64,000 nt of DNA from Taenia hydatigena (GCA_036345935.2 JADWOT020000007.1:1934385-1998384), one strand, 5' to 3'. Shown: positions 38,090 through 50,290, counted from the first letter of the stretch. The notes: generated from the letters alone by a model not told the origin. Program-made: numbers and translations.

Positions 38090-39730
38090 ATGAGAGAATA
38101 TGGCCAAGGCTGGAGTTCCGCGAAAGGTGACTGCGAGAACTCTTTCTCATGATTTGACACCTTCCTCTTTTCTTGAGGAATTTTTCTTCTGCACATGCTA
38201 AATGCGTGCTTGAGAGCTACAATGGTTTTCAAAAGTTTTTTTGTTCAGCCGTTAAGCTTAACTCCCTACACCTTTAAATATGTATGCAATTCCTAATATA
38301 TTTTCACTGCATACATCTCAAGCACGATTTACCTCTGCTTCGTTCTTCTTAACTTTGACTCTACCCGCTCTCAACTTCCATCATTCCTTACTTAAGCTTT
38401 TGCATTCGTCACTACTTGTTGATTCTGGATGAAATAATTGTACCGACGTCCGGCTAGTGTATCGTGGATTTGTGGAGAGTGGCAAGTGCTTATTAATGGT
38501 GAGCAGTTCATTGACTGTCCATTTTGCATGTATAGATTCATTGCGATATACATGCGAATTTAGGATCATTGTGAGGAGGATTTGAAATAAGATTTAGGCG
38601 GCGTAAGATGTGCTAAAGAGAATGTTGCGTTAAAATGGAATTGAGTAATACTTGAGTCAAACGGCACGGATCTGCACAATGGTTCTACTATAGAGGAGGG
38701 GAGAAAAAGATGTATTCAAAAATTTGGCCCCAAGCAGGAAGATTAGAAGGTGTGTGTGCTTAGAGCCTGAGGTGTGATACAGGAGGGGATCTAGGCAATG
38801 AGAGGTGTGATGATGGCAAAGTAACATTGTGTGTGGTCTTATTTCCTGTCAAAATTGGCTGGCTAAAGAAGAGACTAGCGGGAAAAGTTGTCGAGCTAAC
38901 TTTCTGTTTACCGTGATTGCTTTGACGGATGGGAAGTGTAACAAGGAACTGACTAAATATATGCATCCTTTAGTGCGTGCGTGCATGTGCACGGACACGA
39001 AAGCACACATGAATTACATACCATTGATTGTGCAGACGCATTGGTGTAGACGCATGTTTAGATTGGTAGTGAACATACCACTAAATGGTGTTTTCGCTGA
39101 AATTATCAATTTGTAAGAGATGAGGAAGATTTTCGAAGAATGGCTAGGCACTCCCACTTAACAGTAGGTGAACCTTCACAAGTTGTAATGGGTTAACGTG
39201 GGAAGACAAAATGCTAAACGCTTGAGAAAATGTAAGGCTTAATGATACGTGATGTACGCATGCAACCGGACTACCACATATTAAGTGCGAAAAAGCAGTG
39301 CTTTCTGCACACTCTTTAAACAAACACTTTTTCATTGTAAGTGATTTATTTTAGTCCGACTGCAAGTAGGATTAGAATAGAGTGTAAGAGGCCTTTTGTT
39401 ACTTTGCAGGTGGAAACATTTCGCAAAGGCAAATGACTTATACATATGCTGTTATTTAGCCCCTCTTTCGCACAGTCTGGCTGAGCAACCCACTTTCATT
39501 TGCTTTGGCATTCGCATTTTCACTTTTACGGACGACTCGTCTTCTTGCTTTTAAAAGTAGTGGTTGTAGTTGCGCATTGGGCATGTCCGCATGCGCGCGC
39601 AAAGGCATTTGAGTGTAATGCTTTCTGCAGATCATTCAATGCAAACTCCGCCCAACATAACCATGAATTAGCCTGTCACGCCTCTGAAATTAGCTAGCCC
39701 ACCTTAACATTTATTATTGACTACCACATA
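38090..39730. other. Intergenic stretch without a supported gene
   Basis: Short ORFs on both strands (largest 38829-39116, 95 codons) with no splice context or family motif. The segment 39.35-39.74 kb has weak similarity to the intron after transporter exon 8. Confidence 0.35.
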
Positions 39731-39739
39731 CAGGCGCAC

Positions 39740-39870
39740 CAGGTGACAGTGGGCAATGCTGCGCATCCGAGCATGCTAAGACAGCGACAGATGTTGCGTT
39801 AACTTGCAAGATGACCACGCCGCATACCACGGGGCACACACGCTGTCCCGTCCGCCTGCTTCTCGAATGG
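39740..39870 (-). pseudogene. Broken copy of transporter exon 8
   Basis: Aligned base by base with 20505-20635 this segment has the same length (131 bp) and about 96 matching bases (73%). The minus strand keeps PF-KQ-D, RR-HLAS, RNICRC and SML-CAA, but has an in-frame TAA right after HLAS and has lost three of the cysteines. The acceptor (TTCCTCTGTTAG) and the ACCTG-GT donor context are still there, so it came from genomic duplication and not from a reverse-transcribed mRNA. I did not find copies of exons 7 or 9 nearby; weak similarity extends over 39.35-39.7 kb against 20.2-20.5 kb. Confidence 0.8.
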
Positions 39871-40649
39871 CTAACAGAGGAACAGCAGCATCACATGCGC
39901 TTATACATCGGAACCACAGTTCATTATCAGCATCAAGCTTTAGCTTCAGCTGTTTGCTTTTGAAATAAGGAGACATTTTCTTGATTTTATAAAGACATCA
40001 CCCAGTTTCCTTTATGCGTCACGAAAATGCTGCAATGAACTGCACAGATGTCTGCAACAAAACTGGATCCGAGTACGATAAACAGCGTCAATTCAAACTC
40101 GGACTAAGGTTGAATATGGTGTTGGGTTTTGTAAAATAAAGGCATTGTCGGTCATTGGTGGTCACTTCAAAGGGTTGTGCCACATATTTTGACTCAAATG
40201 CAGACTAGTAATCAACTTGAAAATTCGATGTTAGCAGCGTAACATGATTGCGTGGCCATATAAACTGCTGTGCATACCCTATGTGCTTAAAACCACAGTA
40301 AGCCTTAGTCTAAGGAAGTGCAGATGGCACCATCTGCTATTATTCCGCGTAATTAAAATTTTTGCCTGCTATTCAAATGGTTTGCTGAAGTAGAATGCAC
40401 ATTCTTACCATGGTTTTGACTTTAAGTTGGCATTTGCAACCAACTACCAATACTTTCCTGCTGATAAGTGTAAGTTATATTCTGCCTCGTGCTTAAGCCT
40501 AGAAAAGGATGGATGAATGGGCTGCAGCCACATGCGTTGACAGGCACCGGTTAAGAAAGTCGTCAGCAACTTATAAATGTGCAATAGGTTTTGTAAGCGA
40601 GTTTGACTTTCGGTGTGTTACCCAATTTGCATTCCTTTGGCTTAAGTCT

Positions 40650-40800
40650 ATCCAATATTATCCGCTGCGATGGATGCACGTTGGACGTTTTTGTACTTTC
40701 TCTTTCCATATCGAGGCGTTTACTTCAATCTAAACTGCAAGAATAAAATCAGGAAGCAACAGGAGCAGAATCAGACCTGAATGTGGCATACTAAGTTATT
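40650..40800 (+). repeat. Third copy of the R1 3' end
   Basis: Matches 46300-46430 (CACTTTCTC, CATATCGAG, TCAATCTAAA, then GAATAAA-AGAAGCA-like sequence). Only the 3' exon end and its polyadenylation region are recognisable. It is followed by R3 module DNA, as in the copy at 46 kb. Confidence 0.45.
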
Positions 40801-41539
40801 GGACGGGTGCTTGGGGATTGACGATAAGTAGAGTTGAAACCAAAGTAGAGCCTACTTCTTAGTATGGAACTGTCTATCTGGTTGTCTAAAAAGACAAGCT
40901 TGAGGGAGTCAATGAGATAAAATGTGCCTTCACACCTATGTGGGCTCAAGTACACTCAGGCGCGCACGCATGTGTGGCCAATGACATACGCACGCACACA
41001 AGCCTCAAAAAGACTGGCAAACAATTTGAGAGAAGAGGTCGCATTCTTACCCGTTATTGTAGAGCGTCAGACTGAGGCAATTTGCATAAGGAGAAAAATG
41101 AGTAGCCAATGAGATGGATAGGTAGAAATCTGGACAGCCTGCAATTCATGGAGCGGGAAGTAGGAGCAACGCGCTCACCTTCGCTGTCGAAGGAGTAAGT
41201 GTAGGAGTAAAAGATAATGCTAAGGCTTGATGGTGTAGGACAAACTAAAGCGACAGTAAAGTAGCCGAGTTAAAAAGTCTTTGGCGATCTAAGCTAAGCT
41301 ATGCTAAAACAAGTGCTGCGCCCCTGTAAAGTGTGATTTTATTCCTGTTCAGAGTAGCCGGTGTCATATTGAAAGATGAGGCCTGTGGAGAGATAAAGGG
41401 GCCTTACTAAGGAGGCCCTGGCAACTCATCCGAGATGCGTTGGAGTGGGTGTGGGAAGGAAGATGTGGACAAGTGGTCTTCTATTCCTCAATTTTGAGGA
41501 CATCGTCACACCTAGTTCTTGCGTGTGCGCTGTGAGACC

Positions 41540-42080
41540 TAATATCTGTGAAAAAGAAAATGAAGGCCTAAGTTTAAACATCGTGGAGTTGTGCCGGGTC
41601 GATTTGGCAGGTTAAATTAGAATGCCGGGGTTGACTTGAATGGTAACGTAGGAAGAAACCTCCACAAATGGGGTATGCACAATCGATCAGATAGTCCTAT
41701 TAACTCGCATCCTTCCTAATTCATCCAAGTCTGTTGTAAAAAAGCCTATGTGACTTACCCGGTTAGTCGTGTCTTAGTGCAATCTATTCTGATCAAGTTA
41801 GGCCTGGTCCTGAGTACCCTGTTGCAGTGCTTCCACAGTGGGACATGCACATGAGGCGAGTTATTGTAATCCAGTAGGTCTGCCAATGCCGCTGTTTGTT
41901 TAGTAGTTGCAAACGCATGGAAGAGCCATTAAAAGCAAGCACAGTACAGTGAACGCAGTGAGAGGTATAAAATTAAATTGTAAGAGTTGGCGACATACCC
42001 TATGGGGCTAATAAATGGACTCTTCTGATGCATACCTCATATGTCTAGCAGGTTTCATGTAGATGTCCGCAGATTCATGA
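41540..42080 (+). repeat. R3 module, copy 1
   Basis: Direct copy of 46680-47220: shared runs include AATTCATCCAAG, GATAGTCCT, AGTTAGGC, AAGAGCCATT, and GTCGGCGACAT/GTTGGCGACAT. Identity looks like 65-75% with small gaps. No coding frame is kept in both copies. Confidence 0.7.
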
Positions 42081-42672
42081 TTAGGCCTTTTCTTCACCAT
42101 GGACGTCATCACACGCTATTGCATTCACGCACACAAAACCACTCTGCTCTACATCTTACTATGGCGTGAAAGAGGTCTACGACATGCATCACACACCATT
42201 ATTATTTCGTTATCCTTAGGAGGCATACACCATCAGTGCAGACCCGACTGCCTTCGTTCTCATATAGATGGATGACGTTTTTCGGCGCTAGCCCTCCATA
42301 TCGATAGACATGGAGGAGAGGACACGAGTGGTTATGAGGATTATGGATAACAAGAGTAGATTTGGGGGTCCAGGCAGGTTATCGTGATGCCAAAGGCATT
42401 TAGTTGAAGTATTTTAATCATAGAGTCAATTAGGAGCGCAAGATTATGTGCATCAGCAGGCCTAATCAGTGCACGTATTTTTCTTCCACAGTTGTAAGGG
42501 TTTCTTAAATCAAACCAAGTACAGCGGTGGCAGTAGCACCACCACCAACGACCACACTCAGAATGAGGCAGCTTCTGCCTCCTAGCCACCAGCATCATGC
42601 CTACCGACCGCTGTTTATTTGCCCATTTGCTAAGTCGATGAAAACGCCTCTTATAAAATATCCATTTTTCTT

Positions 42673-43173
42673 TCATTGTCTGGTTGGTAGTCTGAACGGA
42701 ATCGAGATAACCTTGCACTTGGGCGCCCTTACTGGCAAGGAGGGGATCAAAATAAAGCAACACTGAACGGAAACACTTGCCACGACGAGAGTAAGGCATG
42801 AAGGTGTCAGTTTTAGCATCGCTGAGAATAAAATGATTCTTTTGCGGTGGTTTAGAGTGTCATTTGATGGCGTGGTCTCTGAGTCGACTGCATAATATGC
42901 GTTGATGGTGGCAATTAGTGGGTATTCGTGTGCATGAAGATGGCGGTTGTGCTGAAGCACAGAAAAACATGGCTTAAAAATATTGGCTTGAAGTAATCGA
43001 TTGTCGTAAATGTGACTCATGATAAATACGACGACAAAGAGGCGATTGGGCCAAATGCGAGCATTACTCTGTGCACAGTTTTCAGAGGTGTGGGTTAAAA
43101 TAGAGGAGAGGGGCCAAGAGATGCAAGAAATCAGCATAAGCGCAATATTTTGTGTACGAAAGTATGCTCCCAT
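42673..43173 (-). CDS. Longest single ORF of the window, 166 codons
   Basis: True ATG at 43173 with a hydrophobic, signal-like run soon after it (IALMLISCISWPL). Otherwise mixed composition, several Cys and His, no motif I know. It has no repeat partner and no flanking splice sites; another ORF overlaps on the same strand (42341-42799). Chance cannot be excluded. Confidence 0.2.
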   Translation of the reverse strand: MGAYFRTQNIALMLISCISWPLSSILTHTSENCAQSNARIWPNRLFVVVFIMSHIYDNRLLQANIFKPCFSVLQHNRHLHAHEYPLIATINAYYAVDSETTPSNDTLNHRKRIILFSAMLKLTPSCLTLVVASVSVQCCFILIPSLPVRAPKCKVISIPFRLPTRQ

Positions 43174-43209
43174 GCTTGAGCTTGAGAATTTCGGGACTAG
43201 CCTGAAGGG

Positions 43210-43460
43210 GAATTAGATCTAGTTAAGGGCTAATGGCATTGCCTAAAGACGATGCAGTAATGGTGGCGACCCAAAGGGATCAAAACACTTAGGCATTTCA
43301 TCGCCTGTATTTTGTTTCAAGCGTCTCCCTCGGCCTTGCCATAAATGAAGCCCCGGTGACAGCTATCGCAGCTTGTCAGTGACATGTGAAAAGTGCTATG
43401 GATCCACAGCGCCAGTCACAAAAATTTTTTGCATAAAGTAAGAGGGAAGGGAGGAAGGAG
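43210..43460 (+). repeat. R2 module, copy 2
   Basis: Direct partner of 11090-11390; see that entry for shared runs. Lies between the 42 kb R3 copy and the R1 gene. No ORF shared with the other copy. Confidence 0.65.
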
Positions 43461-43469
43461 CTGCAGCAC

Positions 43470-45200
43470 TTCAAACATTTTTGTGCTTTTGCAACTGCAC
43501 GTGAAGTAGAGCCTCTTTTATAGTTCTGTTATCCTTCAAATGCCATAAGTTGACATTCTGTGGATGTAATTAAAGCATAATGCCGAACAAGGGTATCAAA
43601 ATATTTCACTTTAAGGGCAAAATTTGTCAATAGAAAGAATGGGTAAAAAGGTGTTAACAGACAACGTGCCTAATTAGTAGTGTTTGCTTTGAGGAGAGGA
43701 CTAGGAGAGAGAAAGAGGAGAAAGAGATTATCCAATTCGATTGACGGGAAGCTCTTAAACTGTCTCCTTAAATTTGTTTTTCCTTGATCCATTTTCTCCT
43801 CGATTTTGCGTAAAATAAAAGACACCAAATGCCAGAAACCATCAACAAAAGCTCCTTATTGATATATGTTGCAAAATAAGAAAGAATTAACGAAAGAAAT
43901 TCAAACGCAGACTGCCAGAAGGGAATACTAGTGACACCTCTGACAGATCTGCAGCAATAATCACTCTGACGAAAGGAGAATCTCTCATCTTTATTGTTTA
44001 AATGTCGTCCTAATCATCACAGCTACTGATAACTTCGAATAATCGCAACACCTTTTTCGGAAATTTAAGACCCTACACTATTAACAAATTGCCTAAATTA
44101 AAGGCAATAGTACTCCAAGTAAATTGTTTACTTCATTGATTCGTAGGATGCTGGAACAGGCGCAATGACACCATCCCATCATTGTATTTAAATGGGATTC
44201 GGGATGATACTGTGTTCAAAGCAAAATGAACGCAATATTTTGTGCAAATAAACGTTGCCGTTATGGTTAAACCTGATTGGAGATGTCCTAAAGCTAAATC
44301 AAAGACAATGCGGAAGATGGTATTTGGATGGAATGTATATTTTGCATGGAGTGGGGCTTTGGACTACTAACAGGACCCGAAGGAGAGCAAACTCCCACTT
44401 GATGAAATGGTGGACATCCAAAGTAGTTCCTTTTCTAAAAGCGCGAGCCAAACGAACCACTTGGGTAATTCACGGCCCTGCTTAGCCCCCAACTTCTTCC
44501 TTGGCCATCCTCCAGATCAAACTCAGGGTCAGCCATCACAAAGTACTCAGTGGTATTAGAATTCACTTACGAGCCAACCACACTGTTCACCGTACTTTCA
44601 TCAAACTGAGAAGGTACTTGACCTCAGCGCTAGTGTTGTGTATTGGCGTTCTACAAAACTCGAAGTCTTGTTCTGCATGCGAACAGCGTTGGTGAGGCGA
44701 GACAGTGTCTAAATCTTCAGTTGCAAGAACAATGGCCTAAAAGCAACCAACTTTTTAGTTGTGTACGACCTAATTTTTCAATGCAAACAGAGAAATTAAA
44801 GATCGGCTGCGGATTGAATAAGCATTGCTGAATTAACACTTTATTCCATACCGAGAATAATAAGAACCTCGAAAAAGATATCAAAAGTTCTGAGGACCGT
44901 ATTTATGGTAAATGAAATTTAAACGACTAAAAAGAATTAGATAGGTACTTTCAGAATTGTAGCCATCTGATTAGAGAATTTGTAATGCAAAATACAGAAC
45001 CTCGCACATGCAAGGTTGGGAAAGCGAGTCGCGAAAAGTATCTTATGCCTCTCAGCCTAACTATTCCCTCTTCGCTTATTTGCACCCCTCCTGGGCTCTG
45101 CTATGCTGCCTCCTTTCATTCGACTCTGTCCCGCATCCTTCTTCTCCCTTTCCCTTCTTCCCTTCAAGCCCGTAAATGAATCCAGCGTCATTTAAGTAAT
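43470..45200. other. Gene-poor stretch with purine tract
   Basis: Includes a GA-rich run at 43690-43735 and the partial R2 copy at 44.4 kb. Short ORFs at 44255-44831 and 44985-45179 have no support. Confidence 0.35.
44410..44570 (+). repeat. R2 module, partial copy 3
   Basis: Resembles 11155-11300: CAAAGTAGTTCCTTTT, TTCCTTGG, GTCAGCCATCACAA and CTCAGTGGT line up in order. Covers only the middle of the module. Confidence 0.5.
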
Positions 45201-45578
45201 CCTTAAACAATGCGACGAGAAGCTCATATGGGCAGCAAAGCCTCTGCCATTATCGTGGCACATTTTATGCCCATCTTCTTCCGCCTTATGTCTATCCTCA
45301 CAGGCCAACTGGCATTTCAAGCCATTTTTCTTTTCGCGCTCACAAGTATAATTAAATGCTGTTTCGTAATTGGCACCATCCATTCTTCCCCAAGGGTATC
45401 TTCCATTATTGGGCCACTCGTCAATAATTCAATTCGACTCATCAATAAAACAGTCAATGCACTGTATTGCAGTTTGATCGCACTTTGCGAAAAGTCAAAT
45501 CGCTATAAAGTTTGTTGATTCTCCGTTCCCTCATGCCCTTCCACGAGTAGCACTGCCATCACCAATACTATTTTGCAG

Positions 45579-46356
45579 AAGGCGACTCGTTCATGTGCAG
45601 TAGTAGCAGTACGCACTCGGCTTGAGCACTTCTTCCCTCTGGTTGTCGTTGTAGGTGCAAATAGACGTCGCCCAACCTCACTGCCGCCATCTTCCTCACC
45701 ACCAACGCCAGCATTGATGTTGTGGCGACCACATTTGGCGGCAACGTGGAAAAGCACTTCACCCACTGGATCTTCTCCTTTCATCGCAATTGATCATCCA
45801 CTATCTTCCTCATTCTCTACCTTTTCCTTCGTTTCCGTCTCCTCTCCAGGCTCCTTCCCCACTCATACATCCAAGTCGTTTTCCCTAGGACGACTGACGA
45901 CGACGTCACCATCTCTCGACGACGTCACCAAGCATACCGGTAAGTGCCTCTCCCTTCCCATTGCAGCCTTCATTCTTTACTCAGCTTCCTTTGCTCACAG
46001 TCCCTCATTCGTATTTCCTCCCTCGCTCAGGCCTCACCCGCGACAATGAGACGAAGGACAGCACCAGAGACAAACAGGGACAGACGCAGAGCGATGACGA
46101 GTAAGTGGTCAGATGTGGATGAGCAGGCAGAGTGTTGGCACTTGTCACCCTTCCATGTGGCATCTTCTTTTCCCACGGCGTCATCGCCCACAGTATTGAC
46201 ACATTTGCTGACGAACCAACTGTGGACCGCACAGGGGATGACAGAGGAGGTAGATGTAGAACTAGAGGCTCTTGTCTACCCAATATTTTCCGCTCTGGTG
46301 GATGTGGGTTTGGCATTTTGGCACTTTCTCCTTCTCATATCGAGCTATCACTTTAA
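45579..46356 (+). CDS. R1 gene, Ser/Thr/Pro-rich protein, three exons
   Basis: Exons 45579-45939 (phase 0 to 1; acceptor ATTTTGCAG, donor CCGGTAAGTG), 46031-46100 (70 bp, donor GTAAGT) and 46194-46356 (acceptor CGCCCACAG, stop TAA) join cleanly. Exon 1 encodes a valine-rich hydrophobic run, then Ser/Thr/Pro-rich sequence; exon 2 a short charged segment (LTRDNETKD, KQGQTQSDD); exon 3 DEPTVDRTGDD followed by Gly/Arg/Cys residues. The same exon/intron borders recur in the inverted paralogue at 12 kb, which is the best evidence that the structure is real. True 5' end unknown; an ORF with hydrophobic segments at 45210-45518 may be upstream. No family recognised. Confidence 0.45.
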
Positions 46357-46599
46357 TCTAAAATGAAGGAATAAAGAAAGCAGTCGCATTAGGAGAATCA
46401 AGTGTACTATTAGTATAAACAGTGCGACTGTATTTGTCCCACTTGATTTACCTTTGTTATAAATCAGGACCCTCTTCCTCTTGTTCAAAATAGCTATGAG
46501 TTAAATCGGGATTTTTGGCCTATTTGTACGCCGCAATAGTATTTGGATGCCAACTGTTAAAATAGCCTTAATTTTGGATTGTTGAATTTTTGGATACCA

Positions 46600-47220
46600 C
46601 ATAACAAGTGCGGCAAGGTGGGGCGTGGAAAAGGAGTAGTACGCAAATTGACACCCATCCCTCCATTCGTGGACTTTAAAAGATCTACTTTTGAGTGTGC
46701 ACTGTGATCCTTAGTATTTGGGGGGAAGAAAGAGAAGGCTCCATTCCACATGGCATGAGGTTGTGTGGGGTGGATTAGGCAGACCAAATAAGAGAGTTGG
46801 GTTGATTTAAACGGTAGCGCATGAAAGCGCGGCTGAGGATGAAGCATGCACAGTTGATTAGATAGTCCTGTCACTCTGCATCTTTCCCAATTCATCCAAG
46901 CCTACCATAATCTAGCTTAGGTGGCTAATCTAGTTTGTGGTACTTCAGTGAATTCTAGTATGATCCAGTTAGGCATAGTCTAGAGTGATGTGCTGTAGTG
47001 CCTCCACAGCAAAGCATGGATATAAGACAAACTATTGCATTCTAGTAGATCCGCTGCTGCTGTATGTATTTAGCGGTAACAAATGCATGCAAGAGCCATT
47101 GGAATTTAGCGCAGCACAGTGAGCGCAGTGTAAGGTATGAAGCTAATTGAAGGAGTCGGCGACATGCCACTAAATATTCTTATGGAGCTGACAAACAGAT
47201 ACAATCCTACACTTGGACGA
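46600..47220 (+). repeat. R3 module, copy 2
   Basis: Direct copy of 41.4-42.08 kb, starting shortly after the R1 gene. The order R1 3' end then R3 is the same in both places, so R1 and R3 were probably moved together. Confidence 0.7.
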
Positions 47221-47499
47221 TTCCTTGCCTCTGATTATCAACGACACCAGCGATGCATGCATTTCTTCTATGGAAGTGAAGAAGCATGCATTTTTTAGCT
47301 CAAACAGATACAGGAATGGTTGGTATACAGGCGCAGGGATAAGAAACCGCAGGAATAAAGGAGAAATCGAGGCTTTGAAGTGAACGTTGTAGGATAGCCC
47401 CGCACGGTGCTATGGTGCAGCTTTTTTATTTCCTTCCTTTCTCTAATCGTCTCATTTAACCGATGCATTTACCCTCTCATCTAGTCATTTGACTTTGTT

Positions 47500-47900
47500 A
47501 AACATAAAGAATTTAACTCGGCGAAAAGAGCATGAACTTCTTTTTACAGCATATTTGGAGGCGCCAGGCATATCATTCCCTCTCTAAGTTATATATGCTG
47601 GATGCCAGATGTGATGCTACTAAAGTGACGCATGCAAATAGAGCAGGATGGTGGGAAGAGAAGGGTAGTGCAACTTACCCTCATCTTTTGCGATTTCCAT
47701 TCGATGTGGTCATTTGGCGTCTTGAAAACGGCAGGTTGGGAGGGCGGAACTGACGAGCAGATGGAGTTGGAGGCGGCAGAAGTAAGAGATGAAAAGAAGG
47801 CCCGAGGTTAAAAGGAAATTAGGCAGTATTTAAACAGTGACGAAGAACTAAATAGCAGAAACGATACCGTGACAAAGATTAGTAAGAGCAAACGAAGCAA
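47500..47900 (+). repeat. R3 distal segment
   Basis: Partner of 27400-27800 (AACTCGGCG, GATTTCCATT, GAGCAGATGGAG, GATGAAAAG). An ORF at 47532-47753 covers part of it but is not kept in the partner, so I do not call a gene. Confidence 0.5.
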
Positions 47901-48830
47901 CTCGCAGCAGAGCATGTCTGGAGTTTAGCTGTGGGATTGACTTCTTTGAATCTGGCACGTGTAAATTAATTCGTTGCGCGTGCCGCGTGGTTGTTCTCGA
48001 TTCCGACTGGCGTAGACATTAGGCATTATTCCCTTTTAAGGTTCTACAGGAGCAGATATCACTTACTTTGGTGCTAATTTACCCTAAGCTTTTTTCTTAC
48101 ATCATTCTGCATGCACACGAGACGATACTAATGTACTTTGATTGAATATTTGTTGTCCTATCGATACCTCTTTCCGACGCTGTCCTTCGAGCTGGTCACC
48201 TTTTGGGCTTTTAGGCACTTCTCGTTTCCAACACATGGTGCATGCCTTCAGCTAAATGCAGAAAAGGAGAGACAGGTGGGGGAATCAGGCTAAGTGAAGC
48301 AGACGGATGGCTGATATGATGCTTAAATGATGACTGCTTGAGGAGACAATATCTACAAACCAGCCCAACTTTCATGCGGTCCCTTTGCCTGTGTGCTCTG
48401 CTAGATTTGCAGGAACGCCTTGGCAAGATGCGCCGGTGGAGGTGAAATATGAGTGCTCCCTCATTCTAGTGAAACATTTTCGAAATACTGCGACTAAATT
48501 GTCAGTGTGCTACTTTAGGACCATAGTTGAACTCATTTAAAATATTAGCCAATTGCCCTAAAACCTAAAAACTATTTACTCGGCGTACATGATATGGTCG
48601 TGTAAGAAGAAAACTTATCAATAATAACACTGCTTATTAAAATAGCTTGCTTCTCATACACAATATGGTGGACAAAATGTTGTACAACGAAATATCATTA
48701 TTGGGTTAAAAACACTCTTTGATTAAGCTATAAGAATATTACACATTAACAGTGCGTTATTGACACATTTTTACAGCAACCGACGACTCTACGCAACATA
48801 ATCTTGAGCAAATGCTATAACAATTTTCCA
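47900..48830. other. Intergenic stretch, no gene seen
   Basis: Short ORF on the minus strand at 48211-48426 (Ser/Pro/His-rich) without splice support. 48.45-48.8 kb is AT-rich and empty. Confidence 0.35.
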
Positions 48831-48835
48831 CTCAC

Positions 48836-49024
48836 CCATCCGTGAGATTGTTTGCAGTCCAACTCGCCGTGGGTCGGGTAGATCAGTGAATGGACCAACC
48901 AACTGGGCAGTGGGCAATGAATACACGGCAGGCGACCTTATTAATTTTATTGATCCGTTGATCTGCTGACCGCCCAAGGCGGGTGATTCAGCAACGAGGC
49001 GCCTGCTGAGAAGAGCGTGAACCA
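48836..49024 (-). CDS. Exon-like ORF, possibly Kelch-repeat related
   Basis: Open minus frame ending at a good donor (CGGATGG-GTGAGT). The product carries ALGGQQINGSIK, AVYSLPT and DLPDPRR, which in order and spacing recall a Kelch blade (GG, variable loop, Y-P, then PRR). The upstream frame contains GHVYAIDG, also Kelch-like, but in another frame with no clean acceptor. No further blades found in 48.4-48.8 kb. It may be a gene fragment. Confidence 0.3.
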
Positions 49025-49421
49025 CTCATTTATCCGTCGATGGCATAAACATGCCCTCGCGTAGGGGTTACTGCCGAAGGTGGGTGGTGGGGATAAGAAA
49101 ACATGTAAATGACAAGCAACAGCAAAAACAACAGCAAAGTCTCCAAAATTGCATCAAAGGGTATCCACAAAATGAGCAGACTTCTGGTACCGAAAAAGTA
49201 TTTCAGCAAGGAATGCTTCGAGGATATACACACAAGCAGACACATAAAGGAAGGAACATTATGTAACGCTTAAGCATTAGCCACATTTACGTAGCAGTCA
49301 CCAGCCCTCTAGCATCCATTTTGATGGGACTTGGTAAATGTCCGTATTCTGCAAACAATTTCTCTTTGCCTTCTCCCCTACTACTGATTGAGTGTATTTC
49401 CTGCTATCACCCTGCCAATCT

Positions 49422-50290
49422 CCATGGAAAGCTATTTAATTTTGCTCACATTAGTCAAAGGTTCCGACACGTTTGATGTGCTTAACACCAAAGGTATGCG
49501 CACACCAAATGTGTCAATTCATGACACCTTCAGGGTAGGGCAGCTTTGGAAGGGACTGGGCATTTCCCTTCGAAATGAAGAGCATCGAAAGATTTGCAGT
49601 GTTGTTTAATTAAATGTGCTACAAATTGATTGTGTAGATCGTTTAAGGCTAGGATCTCTAAATGCACTTGCCATCGACTACGACGGGGTAATCATGTTGA
49701 ATGTAAGCGAGCAAGATGGCAACTCTACTCCCCTGAACCACCATCTCCGATCATTACCCGGATATTTTGAAATAACAAAAGTCCCTTTCTTGACTTTCGG
49801 TTCACAACCAGTGTAAGTTAGATGCCCCTCTTCCAGCCTTATACTTGACCTCTGTCGGAACCCGACACAACGACTGCTAAGCATCAGCTGAGTAGTATTG
49901 GCATTCCACCTCGAAATTTAAAAGTAATAACTAGCACGGTGACGTTTGCAGCGAAAGAAGTACAGCTGTATGCGCCTTCCCACGTTATTATTTATAGGTA
50001 AATGAAGCTAATACACATCGAGCATATGAAAGAAGTGTAAATGCGTGCGTATATCCACTTTTCTGTATGCTATCAATAAGGAAGTTGCTCTACCAAATTC
50101 AAATCAGTTGAGTGCATTTAAGTGGTTTTCTCAAAAAAACTCAAAGCTCTACCTTGCACTCTTGTTCAATCAGCTTTCGATGCATTCTACATAAAAGAAA
50201 AAAGGTCTTCCGGTCAGACAGAAAAGGTGACAGTCATCATCTCGAAAGCAGGGATTCTGTTTGTAAAAGCGTCTTCTATCGCTCACATCT
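49422..50290 (+). CDS. Putative multi-exon gene, PTB-domain-like end
   Basis: Exons proposed: to 49493 (ATG 49422 usable; donor AAAG-GTATGC), 49638-49810 or -49812 (acceptor TTGTGTAG; donor GTGTAA or GTAAGT), 49952-49997 (acceptor CGTTTGCAG, donor GTAAAT), and from 50174 (acceptor TTGTTCAATCAG). Using the 49810 donor, all phases agree. Encoded pieces include LNALAIDYDGVIML, PGYFEITKVPFLTF and AFDAFYIKEKRSS..KVTVIISKAGILF-KASSIAHISYH; the last resembles the middle of a phosphotyrosine-binding (PTB) fold (AF..F, V.V.IS..GI). A second frame through the last exon is also open, so the model is tentative. Confidence 0.35.

Noticed and set aside
45503..45784. 93-codon minus-strand ORF
   Set aside because: It is antisense to R1 exon 1, whose splice structure is conserved in a paralogue.
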